Shown piece by piece: positions 47,038-57,874 of a DNA stretch of 64,000 nt. The DNA comes from Symsagittifera roscoffensis (taxonomy: Eukaryota; Xenacoelomorpha; Acoela; Convolutidae). The stretch spans positions 30,633,301-30,697,300 of the forward strand of contig NC_087066.1 in NCBI RefSeq assembly GCF_963678635.1. The letters are read 5' to 3'. Position 1 is the first letter of the stretch; every line of letters begins with the position of its first letter. Made by a program: the position numbers and the translations under genes. Under the pieces are notes generated by a model. It was not told the DNA's origin and made no database searches. It saw nothing but the letters and a program-made list of their open reading frames with translations.

Positions 47038-48337
47038 ATGGCAAACGTAGTAGCATACCCAGATTTAGCTCTCGAAAAGTTTACCGGCTTAGATCCGAAT
47101 GAAGATGCAAGAGATTTTCTTGATATAGTAGAGAAAAAGATAGCATTTTCCCTAGGCACTAGACCAGGAGATGCAGGTGACGAACAAGACGCATATGATA
47201 ACAGACAAAGAGCCTTATTTGGTTCAATATTAAGAGGTCCAGCCGCTCAATGGTATCAGGGATTAGCAGCAAACTTACCTTGGAATGATATAAGAGATCA
47301 ATTCATAGATAGATTCACTGATGATAAAGATAAGTATAGGAGACGAATAGAAGCAGAAAACATAAAAAGACAACCTGATGAATTCATTAAAAGCTACATA
47401 CATAGATTAAGCACCGCAGTAGACCGTCGATGGCATAATCCAACTTTTAATGATGATCAAAGAACAGCAAAGAAAATGATATTCTTTGTACGCGGCTTAA
47501 GCCCGCCAGGCTTGAAACAAAAGGCTCATCAATTCCTAATTGAGAATCCACCCGCAACATGGCAACAATTAAAAGATCATATTGCAGTAAGTAGTGAGTT
47601 TACTGGAACAGCCTCAAGTAAAGTTGATAATAAGTTGGAGATAGAAGGAATAAAGATCATAAAATAAATGCAGCCTATAATCCAAATGAACCCAGAAATA
47701 AACAAAACCATACCCGATTTTGTAAATGGTGTCGTAGGTCAGGTCATACTATCAGTGTTTGTTTTAAATATAGAGACCACAAAGATCAAAACAGAAAACC
47801 ACTTCAGTATCGTGAAAAATTCTCAGACAATTATAATAGGAGATCTAGGCCTCGAGAAGAAAATAGTTATAACAATCGATACAATGGCTATAACCAGCGA
47901 AATAACATAACAGACCATATTCTCCGTATCCTAGACAGTTCAATATTAGAACAAATAGTTTCGATAGATCTCGATCTCAAAGTTTTGGATCAAGAGATAG
48001 AAATTTCAATAATAGATTTAACGATCAAAATAACCCAAATCGTTATAATACTTACAACACAACCTCAAATAACTATAATCAAAATAGGAACAGAAGCAAT
48101 TCTATACCCGATCGAAAAAGAAGATCATTTTCACAAGACAATTATAGAGCGCAATACCAAAACAGACCTCACGAACATAAATTCCCATCCTACAATAATC
48201 AATCAAGATCCCTAGGTGATTCAAAACCAACCTCCAGAGAAAATAGTCGAGACAGAAACCCTAAAGTACAATTTAGTGAGAATAAAATCCATGGCTATTA
48301 CAGCGATGACGAAGGCGAGGAACTTACTTTAAACTAG
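47038..48337 (+). pseudogene. gag: gag of the LTR element, frameshifted
   Basis: The first frame (47038-47667, 209 codons) is a Ty3/gypsy-type capsid region: FLDIVEKK, LRGPAAQWYQGL, IKSYIHRL and a C-terminal TWQQLKDH helix. The zinc knuckle CKWCRRSGHTISVC (C-x2-C-x4-H-x4-C, 47721-47762) is in another frame, so a shift lies between about 47640 and 47665. A second shift near 47905 moves to the frame of the Arg/Ser/Asn-rich nucleocapsid tail, which ends at TAG 48335-48337. The protein would bind genomic RNA and assemble particles. The shifts may be decay or, given the 99% LTR identity, assembly errors. Confidence 0.8.
48328..48334 (+). promoter_or_regulatory. Candidate -1 ribosomal frameshift heptamer TTTAAAC at the gag-pol junction
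   Basis: In the gag tail frame this reads T TTA AAC directly followed by the TAG stop at 48335-48337. The protease frame is in the -1 frame and open across the site. TTTAAAC is a classical -1 slippery heptamer in viruses. No stable downstream pseudoknot was identified by eye. Confidence 0.65.
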
Positions 48338-49650
48338 AACAGTCTCCGCAAGATAAAAAGTCACAAATGTATATTAATCTATATCAACATCCCGTCGGAG
48401 ACAAAAATAAAAATAACGGCCTTGAAACCCAATTTTTAGTAGATACTGGAGCAACTTGTTCACTGTTAAATTATGATACCTATTTAGAATACGCAAAAAT
48501 ACAAAAGTTGACACTTACTAAAGCACAATCCAAAACATTTGCTGTTAATGGACAAAAACTCAAACTCTTAGGATATACAAATTTTAACGCTAGTTTTGAC
48601 AGTAAAGGTGATTATTTTGTAAAAATTCGAGCATGGGTTGCGGCCAAGGACGGATGTAAACTTAATATATTAGGTATGGATTTCCTCTCTAATTCAACTA
48701 AATCGATCGATTTTTCAACAGCAAAACTAGAACTTAAATTGTACCCAGGAGTATCAGTCGCTATAAGCAATATAAAAAGCAAAAGCTATCCATTTATAAG
48801 TAGTTATCAGAATGTACTTTTGGACCAAACTATAACTTTAGCACCAAAATCAACTCGTGTCATTTCCATATCCCCAGCTGACAAAGTTTTTAAAAAAGGA
48901 ACATCGTTCAAACTTGATAAAGACCTACAACAAAAAGGAATATACACTTATAACACATATTGTAATCATGACGAGAAAACGTTACCTATAATGTTAAACA
49001 ATCCTAAAGAATCGAAGGTCATTATATCCAAAGGTTCAATTGGACAAACTTTCGAGGACATTGAAACTGATTCAAAAACAATCTACAGCGTCGCAGACAA
49101 TATAGCTTTTATGGAAGTTTTGTTCAACAAAAACGAACATCTTGATCATATTTTTCATGTAAGCGAGCAATCAAAAGATCAACTGTTTTTCAAAAATGCA
49201 TCAATTGGTGAAAATCGTAAAAATTCAAAAAGGAAAAACAAGGAAATTTTTAAACAAAAAGAACTGGATTATACTAATAAATACGAACTAGAAACAGATT
49301 TCAGCAAGGAATTGAAGGACCTGAAACCCAAATCTGAAATAAACTCTCAAACACATTTTACAAATATACAAATTCATGAAATCCAAAAAAAATTTGACAA
49401 GACAAAACAAGAGTTTCTAAAAAAATTTGACTTTACTCACTCTGATATAGACCAATATCAATTACAAGACCTAATGAATATGCTATTACAAAATAAAGAC
49501 GTATATTCACAACATAAATACGACGTAGGACTAATAAAGCAAAAATTCCATGTAAAGCTTTTACCAAACTCTGTATTGACTAAACAAAGACCATCAAGAG
49601 TTTCATTGCATTACCAAGAAAAACTGAATGACTTACTAGACCAACTATAA
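48334..49650 (+). pseudogene. pol: pol, protease and N-terminal reverse transcriptase part
   Basis: Open from the frameshift site; an internal ATG is at 48367. The aspartic protease active site LVDTGATCS is at about 48436-48462 (DTG at 48442-48450), and NILGMDFLS marks its C-terminal part near 48665-48695. A long Lys-rich linker follows, then the start of reverse transcriptase with the gypsy-type entry motif near 49560-49600. A TAA at 49648-49650 ends this piece just before the conserved I-I-R-E region. Confidence 0.8.
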
Positions 49651-51280
49651 AAATCAGGAATAATTAGAGAAATGGGAAGTAATAGAATGGGATCAGAATT
49701 TATAAATCCAATTATAATACTTCCAAAAGGGAACATAGTCAAGCTCGTTATCGATGCGAGATACCTGAACTCAATAACTGACTTAAGTCGTTATTCATGG
49801 CCATTAGAACCAATAGGATCGCTCATCACTAAGCTAAAGGAAATTTCTTCACCACGAGTGATTTATGCTCAGCATACAATCAAGTACCTTTCACAGAAGA
49901 AACACAACAATTAACAAGCTTTGTAATTGGATCAAAACAATATACTTTTAAACGAGGTTTTTACGGATAATGTGGTCTACCAAATTTCTTCAGTAGAATA
50001 ATGACAATACATTTTGCACCCTTAAAAAAAGAAATCAAGCAGTAACCTATATAGACGATACAATAATGCAAGCACAAACTGTAGAAGAAATGTTCGACAT
50101 CATTGCTACATACCATGACTTATTAAGAAAATCAGGACTAAAAGCTCAACCAGAAAAAACAAATTTTTTTTTGAGAAGAGTACAGTTTTTAGGACATGTA
50201 ATAAGTAAAAATGGCATACAACCAGTCAAGAAAAAGGTAGATGATCTCAAAGCATTGAAATCGCCAGAGAACAAAAGAGATGTAATGAGAGTGTTAGGTT
50301 GTTTAGGATTCTATAGTATGTATATAAAGAATTTACATGTAGACTCAAAACTTTTCTATGATTTGATACGGAATGATACAGTTTTTAAATGGACACAAGA
50401 TCATGAAAAACTATTTAACGAAATAAAAGAAAGAATTAGCGCAGATACAATTTTAGCAATACCAGACACAAGATATCCTTCCCATGTACACGTAGACTCA
50501 TCATCAATAGGAATAGGTTCAATATTGGTACAAGAATTCCCAGAAGGAAAACGTATAATATCCTTTAATTCAAGAGTATATAACAAAGAGGAACAAAAAA
50601 TGTCAACAACAGCTAGAGAGCTTTGCGGTGTTGTATCAGCTCTACAAACATACGAACACTATTTATTAGGTTCACCACATCCAATAGATCTCTACACTGA
50701 TCACGAAGCTTTGATTTACCTTTGGGGAAGAAGAGGTAAACTTTCCCATAGATATTTTAGATACCAATTGGTTATATCACAATTCCAAAATTTGAAAATT
50801 ATTTGGACCGAAGGAAAAAACCTAGCATTCCCGGATATTTTAAGCAGAAATGTAACAACTAAAGATTTAGACAAACACCAATTAAAACATAAGAAAATTC
50901 CCAAAGACATTCTATTCTACGACGAAAATGGCTACGAAGAAAAATACTTCATAGTACATGATACCGAAAAAGGACCCAGCGACGAATTTTTTCCTGTCAA
51001 TAAGCAAAATAAGAACGGTGTAACTAGATTCAAAATAAACAACGACAAATTAATCAAAATACCCAAGGAAACGAAAAAAGAACAAATTTGCTCACCAACT
51101 GATATAAGTTCTTGCTTTATACAAGGTTCAGCTATCAACCAAGTTAGAATGATTCAAAACAAAATACCAAATAATAATGCAAATGACGAAGAATCAGATC
51201 ATAACTACTCTGAATTGTCCTTCGAATTAAACACTAACCCAACCCAATTTGGGGATTATATGTCAAATTACGATATTTAA
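49651..51280 (+). pseudogene. pol: pol, reverse transcriptase core and RNase H, broken
   Basis: The RT core is the most damaged part. The PIIILPKG and VIDARYLN motifs are in one frame (to 49914), the following SDLCSAYNQVPF motif lies in another (from about 49840), a TAA occurs near 49969, and the catalytic YIDD (50048-50059) is in a third segment. From 50066 a 404-codon frame covers the RT thumb (FLGHVIS), connection and RNase H (HVDSSSIGIGSILVQ, STTARELCGVVSAL, YTDHEALIYLW, FPDILSRN). It ends at TAA 51278-51280, after which the same frame stays open into integrase. Confidence 0.8.
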
Positions 51281-52789
51281 GTCCAGTCCGACGTCCTACA
51301 CTTTGAAACGATTGATGAACAAGATGAAATCTTTCAAGAATGTTTGCTAAACGATGAAATTGCACTATGTGAACAATTAACCAATAAACTAGAAAACAAA
51401 AAAATTGCAACCAAACTGCCTAACGAAACACTTACAAACAAGGATAACCTTACTCAGATTTTCACTAGTTTCAACAACCTAGGAAAAAATATAGATTTAA
51501 ACACGGAACTTATTACCAGAGAACAAGACACCGATGCAGTCATAAAAATCGTAAAAGAATTAGTGAGAAACAAAAACAAAGACTCAAAAAATATACATTA
51601 TAGACAATCGAAAGCTTTATCTTCATATCTAAATAAATTTGAAACATTATTATTATTAGGAAATATTCTTTGCATCGAACAAACACCAGATAATCCTGAA
51701 GTGAAAGAAATTAAAATTTGTGTACCTATGTCACTTTTTATAAGAACATTTGAATTGGCCCATACAGATCAATTAGCAGGTCATGTAGGAAAAGACAAAA
51801 CCATTGCGAAAATAAAACAATTTTTCTTTTGGCCAGGCATGTATAAATGGATAACCCAGTTAATAGCAGGATGTCTTGACTGTCAAAAAAATAAACACAA
51901 ACGTCACGATCTTAACCAAGCACCGTTAGAACAATGGACGGATACAGTACCTTTCCCGTTTCATACTGTACACATAGATCATAAGGGACCAATTAATCCT
52001 ACATCAAACGGAAAGAAACACAGTTTAGTTGTGGTAGATTCATTTTCTCGATTCCTCCAAGTATATCCAGTAGCTAACACTACCGCACTTGAAACAAAAA
52101 AAACTTTAGAAAAATTTATTCTCACATTTGGTATTCCACAAAAACTAGTTTATGATAAAGGAACAGCTTTCATGAACGAAGATTTTACTAGTTGGCTTCA
52201 TGAACTAGGAATAACACATGCTCCCAGAACCGCATATTCACCATGGACAAATGGTAAAGTGGAAATACAAAACAAACATCTAGGAACACATTTTAGAATT
52301 TTCTTTGATCAAGCAAAGGGAAATTGGAGTGATCTAGCTGCGAAATTCGCTTTCGCTCATAACACTACTATCAACGCAAGTACTGGATTAATACCATACG
52401 AAATTGTTTTCGGACAAAAACCTCAAATACCAATCTCTTTAAAACTAGGATTACTCCGAAATTCAGAATTGACGTGCAACTCTGAATTCTGTGCTAGTCT
52501 CCCATTACACAGACATTCTTTACAAACATCATCAAATAAAGCTATACAACCATTATTAAAACCAAAAATTAACACTTCACTACTTATCCGAGAGAACCAA
52601 TTTAAATACATCTATAATACAGCTTACAAGAAAAGTCTTGAAAACAACGCCAAAATCCACAAATATCGAAATAAATATAAATTAGGAAAACCCTTAGAAA
52701 TAGGTCAAAAAGTACTGATGGAAAACCATTCCATAGAAGATGGCAAATCAAAAAATTACAAGAACTACGATCAGGCCCATATACGGTAA
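51281..52789 (+). pseudogene. pol: pol, integrase part
   Basis: A 481-codon frame is open from 51344 and in frame with the preceding piece. The N-terminal HHCC zinc module is visible (HTDQLAGH ... CLDCQKNK, about 51761-51890). The catalytic core has Asp in HIDHKGP (near 51976), Asp in YDKGTAF (near 52152) and Glu in NGKVEIQNK (near 52262), so the DDE triad is present. The GPY/F-type motif (SGPYTV, near 52771-52788) is in a different frame from the rest, indicating a single-base shift just upstream. Confidence 0.85.
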
Positions 52790-53369
52790 CAAATAAAGTA
52801 ACGAATGTAAATTATGAAATACAATTAGATTCAGATCAAACTATAAAAAAGACAGCTCATAGAAACCATCTAAATGAACACTTTCCCATTGAAGAAAAAG
52901 CAAAGGAACTGGTGAATGACTATGTTTTAAAAGACCAGTCCTACAAACCATTCTATGAAAATCTAATAAAATTGTCAATACACCACTCACCAACAAATCA
53001 TTTCAAAACCCAATGGGTTCATCAGAATATTTACCTGTCGAAACACACCATAGACGAGAAAAAAATATAGAACTACATGAAACTGAGCAAGAAAAAACCT
53101 TAACGAATATTGACTCAGGATTTCAAGAGCACAACACAGAAACTATACAAATGCCACATACACCAGGATTAGCTCAGAGAAGGCTAACCTCAACACCTCT
53201 TTATCCAAACGATAGGAATGGTAATAATTTCGATGAATTGTCATATATACCATCTACATCAAGCCAAAACCTCCAAAACGGACAGACATCTGTTCAAACG
53301 GGCTCGACAAATGAAAGAATTCAGAGACATCGGCGACAACCTAGCTTCTACCAAGCAGAATTCAACTAA
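52790..53369 (+). pseudogene. pol C-terminal tail / short Pro-Ser-rich frame before env
   Basis: After GPYTV a frame continues to about 53070 with a KVTNVNYEIQLD segment typical of the integrase end. Another frame, open 53013-53369 (118 codons from ATG), is hydrophilic and Gln/Ser/Thr-rich with no domain. The two overlap, and a further frameshift near 52965 would connect them. The 118-codon frame could instead be a separate small protein. Confidence 0.5.
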
Positions 53370-53507
53370 AAAATCTCTAATAATCTTCACTAGCTAAAAA
53401 ACTCATTTTGTAATCTCCGGGCCATCAATTTGGATACGGAAGATTATTCAAACTATGACCCCACACGTAATGGTCAATCAAACTAGTCAATTTTTTTTAA
53501 AAAAACA

Positions 53508-55913
53508 ATGGTTTCTTCCAATAAAAACCAACCAAAAAATTTACTATTGCTAATTTTTAGCAACTTCGCGATAATGATGAAATTTACTACTCTACTTTCA
53601 ACATTTATACCTCTTGTCATTCTACAGAATGATGATTTGGAAAACGTATCGAATTCTCTCAAAGTTACTCACTATGACTGTTCTAGCATGCAGGAAAATA
53701 AAATGTATGCTTTAAATCAAGTGGCCCCATGTAAAGTTAGCCAAGAAAAACTTTACACTACCGATAGCAAAATTAGCGTATATCAACGGTCTTATAGAAC
53801 ATACGTGAACGCAGTTATGTGTAAAATTAAAACATTTCCCATTCGTTATAATTGCGGAATGTGGGCACATTCTTCCATCGTTCACAATATGAACATGATA
53901 ACCTATGAAATTAATATACCACCAGAAGATTGCGAAAAAGCAGCAAAGAACAACAAAATTACAGTGAATGAAGATGGATACACCCATGAACTAATTATAA
54001 AAATGGATGAAAGTATTTTACAACACAGAAATGAAGGAACATCATTAGAAGGCGACAGTTCGACAGCATGCAAGAATAGGGGACAAATCAAACACTATAG
54101 CTACGAAACGCACATGCAAAAAGTTCAACTCAAAGTAATTTTAGAAACAAAACAAGTACAAAATCCTTACGGTATCCCATTACCATGCACAGTACTCGAA
54201 GGCGGATGCGAATCAACATCATTAGACCCTTATGCTTACACTTGGGACATGCCCGAAAATTGCGTAGTCACAAAATTGTTTTCTCAAAAAGCGAAAATGG
54301 TCAAGTACGCTAATAAGTTGGACCACCCTCAATATCATATACTGAGTGAGGGATCAGCACCCAACGGCTTAGACCTCAAAATTCGCATTTACAACAAGCA
54401 GCAAGAAGTCTGCAGCAGGCCAGGAGCATTATATAAAACAAATTTTGAGTCCTTGTTTATTTCTTATTCAGGCGGTTTTGATATGAACACTGGTAAATCC
54501 AGCAACATACGACACGATGATAGAAATTACTATCAAATGCAAATAAATGAGAACGATCAAATAAGAGTGAAACCTTTGAACTATCCTCTGGTATCAGGTA
54601 ATTTTTCATTCCTCCATGATGAACGTAACAATAAAAATCGGGATCCTCTTTGGCGCCATGTAGGTACCGATGAAATTGATAACGAACTTCATCTGGGTGC
54701 AAAGTTAGATTACATAATGTATTTTAATGCTAAACAACTCAGACATTCTGAAATGACATTATTACAGAATCAATGTGAACTCGAAAGAACACAAATTCTA
54801 ACAATAATGATGTTAGCTTTACAAAATACCAGGCTTGCAGGATATATGTTAACCGGCAATCGCTCTATGTTTTTGGACACCGATGGAGCAGTTGGCTGGC
54901 TGTATCACTGCCCTAAAAAAGTTTCACCTCTTAAAGTTCTCGAAAAATGCTTTGATCGAATACCGATCTTTTACAATGAGCGAACAATGTTTGTCGACCC
55001 TATTACCCGCCAAACTTTTCCTTTTGCCAACGAAATACACTGCGTTGGTGGCTACAAAAATGCCTTTCAACTTGATTTAGATGATAAATTATCTTGGTAC
55101 CAATTAATGCCGGCTCCAATACCTTTCAAGACTCCTTTAATGTTCGCTCCACAAGATATAGGCCATATTACGGAATTTCCCGTATACGATTCGCGACGCG
55201 CAGGCATGTGTACCCCAAAACAATTAAAAGCTTTTTGGGATAACATTATTCATAACACAGCATCAACATCTATCTCAAAAAAATTACAAGAACTGTTCTC
55301 CAAAATGGACACATGGATTATGCAAATAACCGCTGCAATGGGTTTAAACCAGAAAATTTATCTAGATTCTCTGCTCTCACCAGGATTTTTTATGAATAGT
55401 TTCATCGGAACATTCGGTTTTGTTGCTTTTTTCTTAGAGAAAATCGGAATTTATTTTGCCTGTTTTCTTTTTTTCAAATTCCTGCTAGAAATAATAGTAA
55501 CAATTATTAAAGCTTTGGAAATTAATAAGTTAACAAATCGTACTATGAGCTTCTGGAAGATAATATTAAGTGCAACGTATAACCTTTTCGTTCTATCAGT
55601 TTTTACTTCCATTTTCTCAAACGAAAACTCCAATCTTGAATCATCAGATTCGCGAAACTCAAGACTAAAACAAATACGGCAACAAAATCGTAATCAAAAT
55701 ATTTACCAAGAAAGCACTGCTTCAATACCTATGGTAGAGCGAAATGAGCCTGCAGTACCCTTAATGTCACCAGATTCGCGAAACGAACCTGGTTTATACC
55801 CAGACCTAAATAACCAAAATGAACATTTAGTACGGACCAATGTAATAGGAACAATCTCTAGCTTAACAATCCCTCATCCAACCACCAATAACAACACTAT
55901 AACGCCAATCTAA
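53508..55913 (+). CDS. env: env-like viral glycoprotein of the LTR element, intact frame
   Basis: An uninterrupted 801-codon frame. A hydrophobic N-terminal segment (residues about 12-40) could be a signal peptide, possibly from the internal Met pair near residue 24. A Cys-rich ectodomain with several N-x-S/T sites follows. A long hydrophobic stretch at about residues 630-670, a second one at about 685-705, and a polar Asn/Arg-rich tail complete it. The role would be membrane attachment and fusion, which distinguishes retrovirus-like from plain retrotransposon elements. The Cys pattern in the first 150 residues reminds me of glycoproteins of chuvirus-like RNA viruses captured by invertebrate LTR elements; this affinity is tentative and made from memory of the family only. 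It is the only long core gene without a break. Confidence 0.75.
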   Translation: MVSSNKNQPKNLLLLIFSNFAIMMKFTTLLSTFIPLVILQNDDLENVSNSLKVTHYDCSSMQENKMYALNQVAPCKVSQEKLYTTDSKISVYQRSYRTYVNAVMCKIKTFPIRYNCGMWAHSSIVHNMNMITYEINIPPEDCEKAAKNNKITVNEDGYTHELIIKMDESILQHRNEGTSLEGDSSTACKNRGQIKHYSYETHMQKVQLKVILETKQVQNPYGIPLPCTVLEGGCESTSLDPYAYTWDMPENCVVTKLFSQKAKMVKYANKLDHPQYHILSEGSAPNGLDLKIRIYNKQQEVCSRPGALYKTNFESLFISYSGGFDMNTGKSSNIRHDDRNYYQMQINENDQIRVKPLNYPLVSGNFSFLHDERNNKNRDPLWRHVGTDEIDNELHLGAKLDYIMYFNAKQLRHSEMTLLQNQCELERTQILTIMMLALQNTRLAGYMLTGNRSMFLDTDGAVGWLYHCPKKVSPLKVLEKCFDRIPIFYNERTMFVDPITRQTFPFANEIHCVGGYKNAFQLDLDDKLSWYQLMPAPIPFKTPLMFAPQDIGHITEFPVYDSRRAGMCTPKQLKAFWDNIIHNTASTSISKKLQELFSKMDTWIMQITAAMGLNQKIYLDSLLSPGFFMNSFIGTFGFVAFFLEKIGIYFACFLFFKFLLEIIVTIIKALEINKLTNRTMSFWKIILSATYNLFVLSVFTSIFSNENSNLESSDSRNSRLKQIRQQNRNQNIYQESTASIPMVERNEPAVPLMSPDSRNEPGLYPDLNNQNEHLVRTNVIGTISSLTIPHPTTNNNTITPI

Positions 55914-55970
55914 GCAACAATTTTCTATTTCAGAATGCCCGCAAGAAAACTGTGCATCCCCATAGACTAA

Positions 55971-56246
55971 ATGCTAGTCGATATTTTAGACAGACAAGTT
56001 CCTTTACTGATTCAATTTCCCACACTTACAAATTAACTGTTTACACGAATAGCAGCTGTTGACTTACCTCAATTAGAAACCAATAATTTTATACGCCTCA
56101 TGCTAATTGTTTATCCAGGAAAAGTGATTCATGAAGCTGTCATTGAATCATCGAATCCCAAATATAATTATATTTGTTCGTTTCTTCAAAGTAACGAATC
56201 TGCTATCATAAAAATTACTTCAGAAGGAGTTCATTTTTGTGTATGA
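55971..56246 (+). pseudogene. Accessory small protein copy with an in-frame stop
   Basis: A 92-codon frame starting MLVDILDRQ with a TAA at 56034-56036. It is the sister of the intact ORF at 56289: MLV-ILDR, YNYICS and the ending EGVHFCV match. It lies about 60 bases after env. Confidence 0.65.
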
Positions 56247-56288
56247 AATACCACGATACAAAGAATTTACTTGAACACAAACATTTAA

Positions 56289-56564
56289 ATGTTGGTAGGA
56301 ATTTTGGATCGAGACATTCGTTTATTAATTCAACTCCCAGGTTATGCAAACAAACTACCAGCATTAATAGCATCAGCAAGATTACCAAAAACCAAACCAA
56401 ATGATTGTATTCACCTTATGATAATAACTTATCCTGAGGAAACTGTTCAAGAAATTGAAATTGACTCTTCAAACAAAAAATATGATTATATTTGTTCTTT
56501 ACTGGAAGGAAATAGCTCAGCAGTCGTCATTACCGATTTCGAAGGAATTCACTTCTGTGTATAA
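56289..56564 (+). CDS. Accessory small protein (MLVGILDR family), intact
   Basis: A 91-residue frame with an ATG. The pattern is hydrophobic strand LLIQLPG, strand HLMIITYPEE, EIEIDSSN, helix YDYICSLLE, final strand EGIHFCV. Best match is the stopped copy just upstream; weaker matches are the ORFs at 56630, 57157, 57405 and 58535 and the two before gag. Function unknown; no membrane or metal motif. Confidence 0.65.
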   Translation: MLVGILDRDIRLLIQLPGYANKLPALIASARLPKTKPNDCIHLMIITYPEETVQEIEIDSSNKKYDYICSLLEGNSSAVVITDFEGIHFCV

Positions 56565-56629
56565 GTATTAAACCAGAAACAACAAAATTGAATGGATACT
56601 TTCCAAATATAAAATTTGGAGAAAAGTAA

Positions 56630-56905
56630 ATGTTCCTTGACACACTAAATCAAAATTTCTGCTTAATCATATCTTGTCCTCAGTTCCCAAAGAAATTCTA
56701 TTCCCGAGTCACAACAGCAATTTTACCATCCGTAGAAATTGATAACAATTTACACTTAATTATCAACGACTTTCACCATAATCAACATTACGATATTATC
56801 CTAAAGCAAACCAATCCTAGATACAAAGATATTATTCACATCTTAAAGTATAAAAATTCAGCCATATTCGAAACTGCTTGTGAAGAAATTATTTTTTGTG
56901 AGTAA
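56630..56905 (+). CDS. Accessory small protein, third copy after env
   Basis: 91 residues, exactly the length of the preceding copy, aligned throughout (LIISCPQFPKK, LHLIINDF, YKDIIHILK, EEIIFCE). The ATG follows a 65-base gap. It is more diverged than the first two copies. Confidence 0.6.
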   Translation: MFLDTLNQNFCLIISCPQFPKKFYSRVTTAILPSVEIDNNLHLIINDFHHNQHYDIILKQTNPRYKDIIHILKYKNSAIFETACEEIIFCE

Positions 56906-56924
56906 AATAATTGAACATAAACTC

Positions 56925-57179
56925 ATGTTATTTAAACACAACAATCGTCACGTACTCCTTTACCAAATAGAAAAATCCTTCGACGCTTGAAACGGTTCAT
57001 ATTGTCCAAAACTCATCTTATATTTCGATTATTGTAATACTTGGGAAGACGGAACAATTGAAGTCTTCCACAACTCGCCATATTGGAACTTTTTTCTAGT
57101 TTTGTCGAATACATGCTTAAGTCATCTGCCAAAAGACATCAGCGATTTCCATTCAAATGATCTCACTAACCTCTCGTAA
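56925..57179 (+). pseudogene. Accessory small protein copy with an in-frame TGA
   Basis: An 85-codon frame with a TGA at 56988-56990. It shows the family order of strands (LILYFDY, TIEVFHNS, helix WNFFLVL). Its 3' end overlaps the next ORF by 23 bases, as if units are packed head to tail. Confidence 0.5.
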
Positions 57180-57396
57180 TCTGTTTATCCGGTTACCAAA
57201 CCTACGTTACTCACTCATTGGAGTAGAAAAACACTCTGAAAACTTTTTTCTTTTACATGTGAGTAAGGTTAACTCCAGTATAGCAACTACAATAACAGTT
57301 CCAGGAAATCACCCTAATTTCCTTGAACTAAGTCATTTTCTTGCTTTTGACACAAATGCAGAATTTTTTCTAAATCCACCTATTTTCTCTAATTAA
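57157..57396 (+). CDS. Accessory small protein, 79 residues
   Basis: MISLTSRNLFIRLPNLR start, then FFLLHVSKVNSS and a helix NFLELSHFLAF. Spacing and predicted strands follow the family pattern, but identity with the other copies is low. It ends 8 bases before the next ATG. Confidence 0.5.
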   Translation: MISLTSRNLFIRLPNLRYSLIGVEKHSENFFLLHVSKVNSSIATTITVPGNHPNFLELSHFLAFDTNAEFFLNPPIFSN

Positions 57397-57404
57397 AAAA
57401 AATT

Positions 57405-57632
57405 ATGTTTAATATCAACGACCAACCAGTTTCAGTTATTCATATAAAGAAAACATTTGAATTACAACCACATTTACAAGTTTACATGATAGCTAATGTT
57501 CGATACATCGAAACAGGTACTTTTGAGGAACTTAGTATTTACCCCGCTTCCCGATATGGGCCATTCTTTCTTTTTGTATCTGATCACCCAGAGTCTTGTC
57601 CGACCAATATTGAATGTGAACATTGTACCTAG
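57405..57632 (+). CDS. Accessory small protein, 75 residues
   Basis: Family-like arrangement (LQVYMIANVRYIE, EELSIYPASRYGPFFLFV) with a short C-terminus ending in ECEHCT. The next copy starts one base after its stop codon, so the two are probably read from one message or arose by tandem duplication. Confidence 0.5.
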   Translation: MFNINDQPVSVIHIKKTFELQPHLQVYMIANVRYIETGTFEELSIYPASRYGPFFLFVSDHPESCPTNIECEHCT

Positions 57633-57633
57633 A

Positions 57634-57865
57634 ATGATAATTTTTTACGAAGGAACCTTTGTCCAAATTAAAGTTCCAACGCTCCTTCATTCTAGCAGAA
57701 AATTTCAAAATAATCCCCATTTTTATAATTCATTTCGAAACGCTTCATAATGGCGAACTACACAGCACCATTATTAAACCAAGCAATAAATACTGGCATT
57801 TAATACTATGTCTTGCAAATAGCCTAACATTTCCCATTCCCTGCGATCTAGACCAGATTGAATGA
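57634..57865 (+). pseudogene. Accessory small protein copy with a frameshift
   Basis: The first half (MIIFYEGTFVQIKVPTLL) and the second half (FIIHFETLHNGELHSTIIKPSNKYWHLILCL) fit the family but are in different frames, with the shift near 57690-57700. The second frame ends at 57865, 9 bases before the next ORF. Confidence 0.5.
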
Positions 57866-57874
57866 GCAGTGAGA

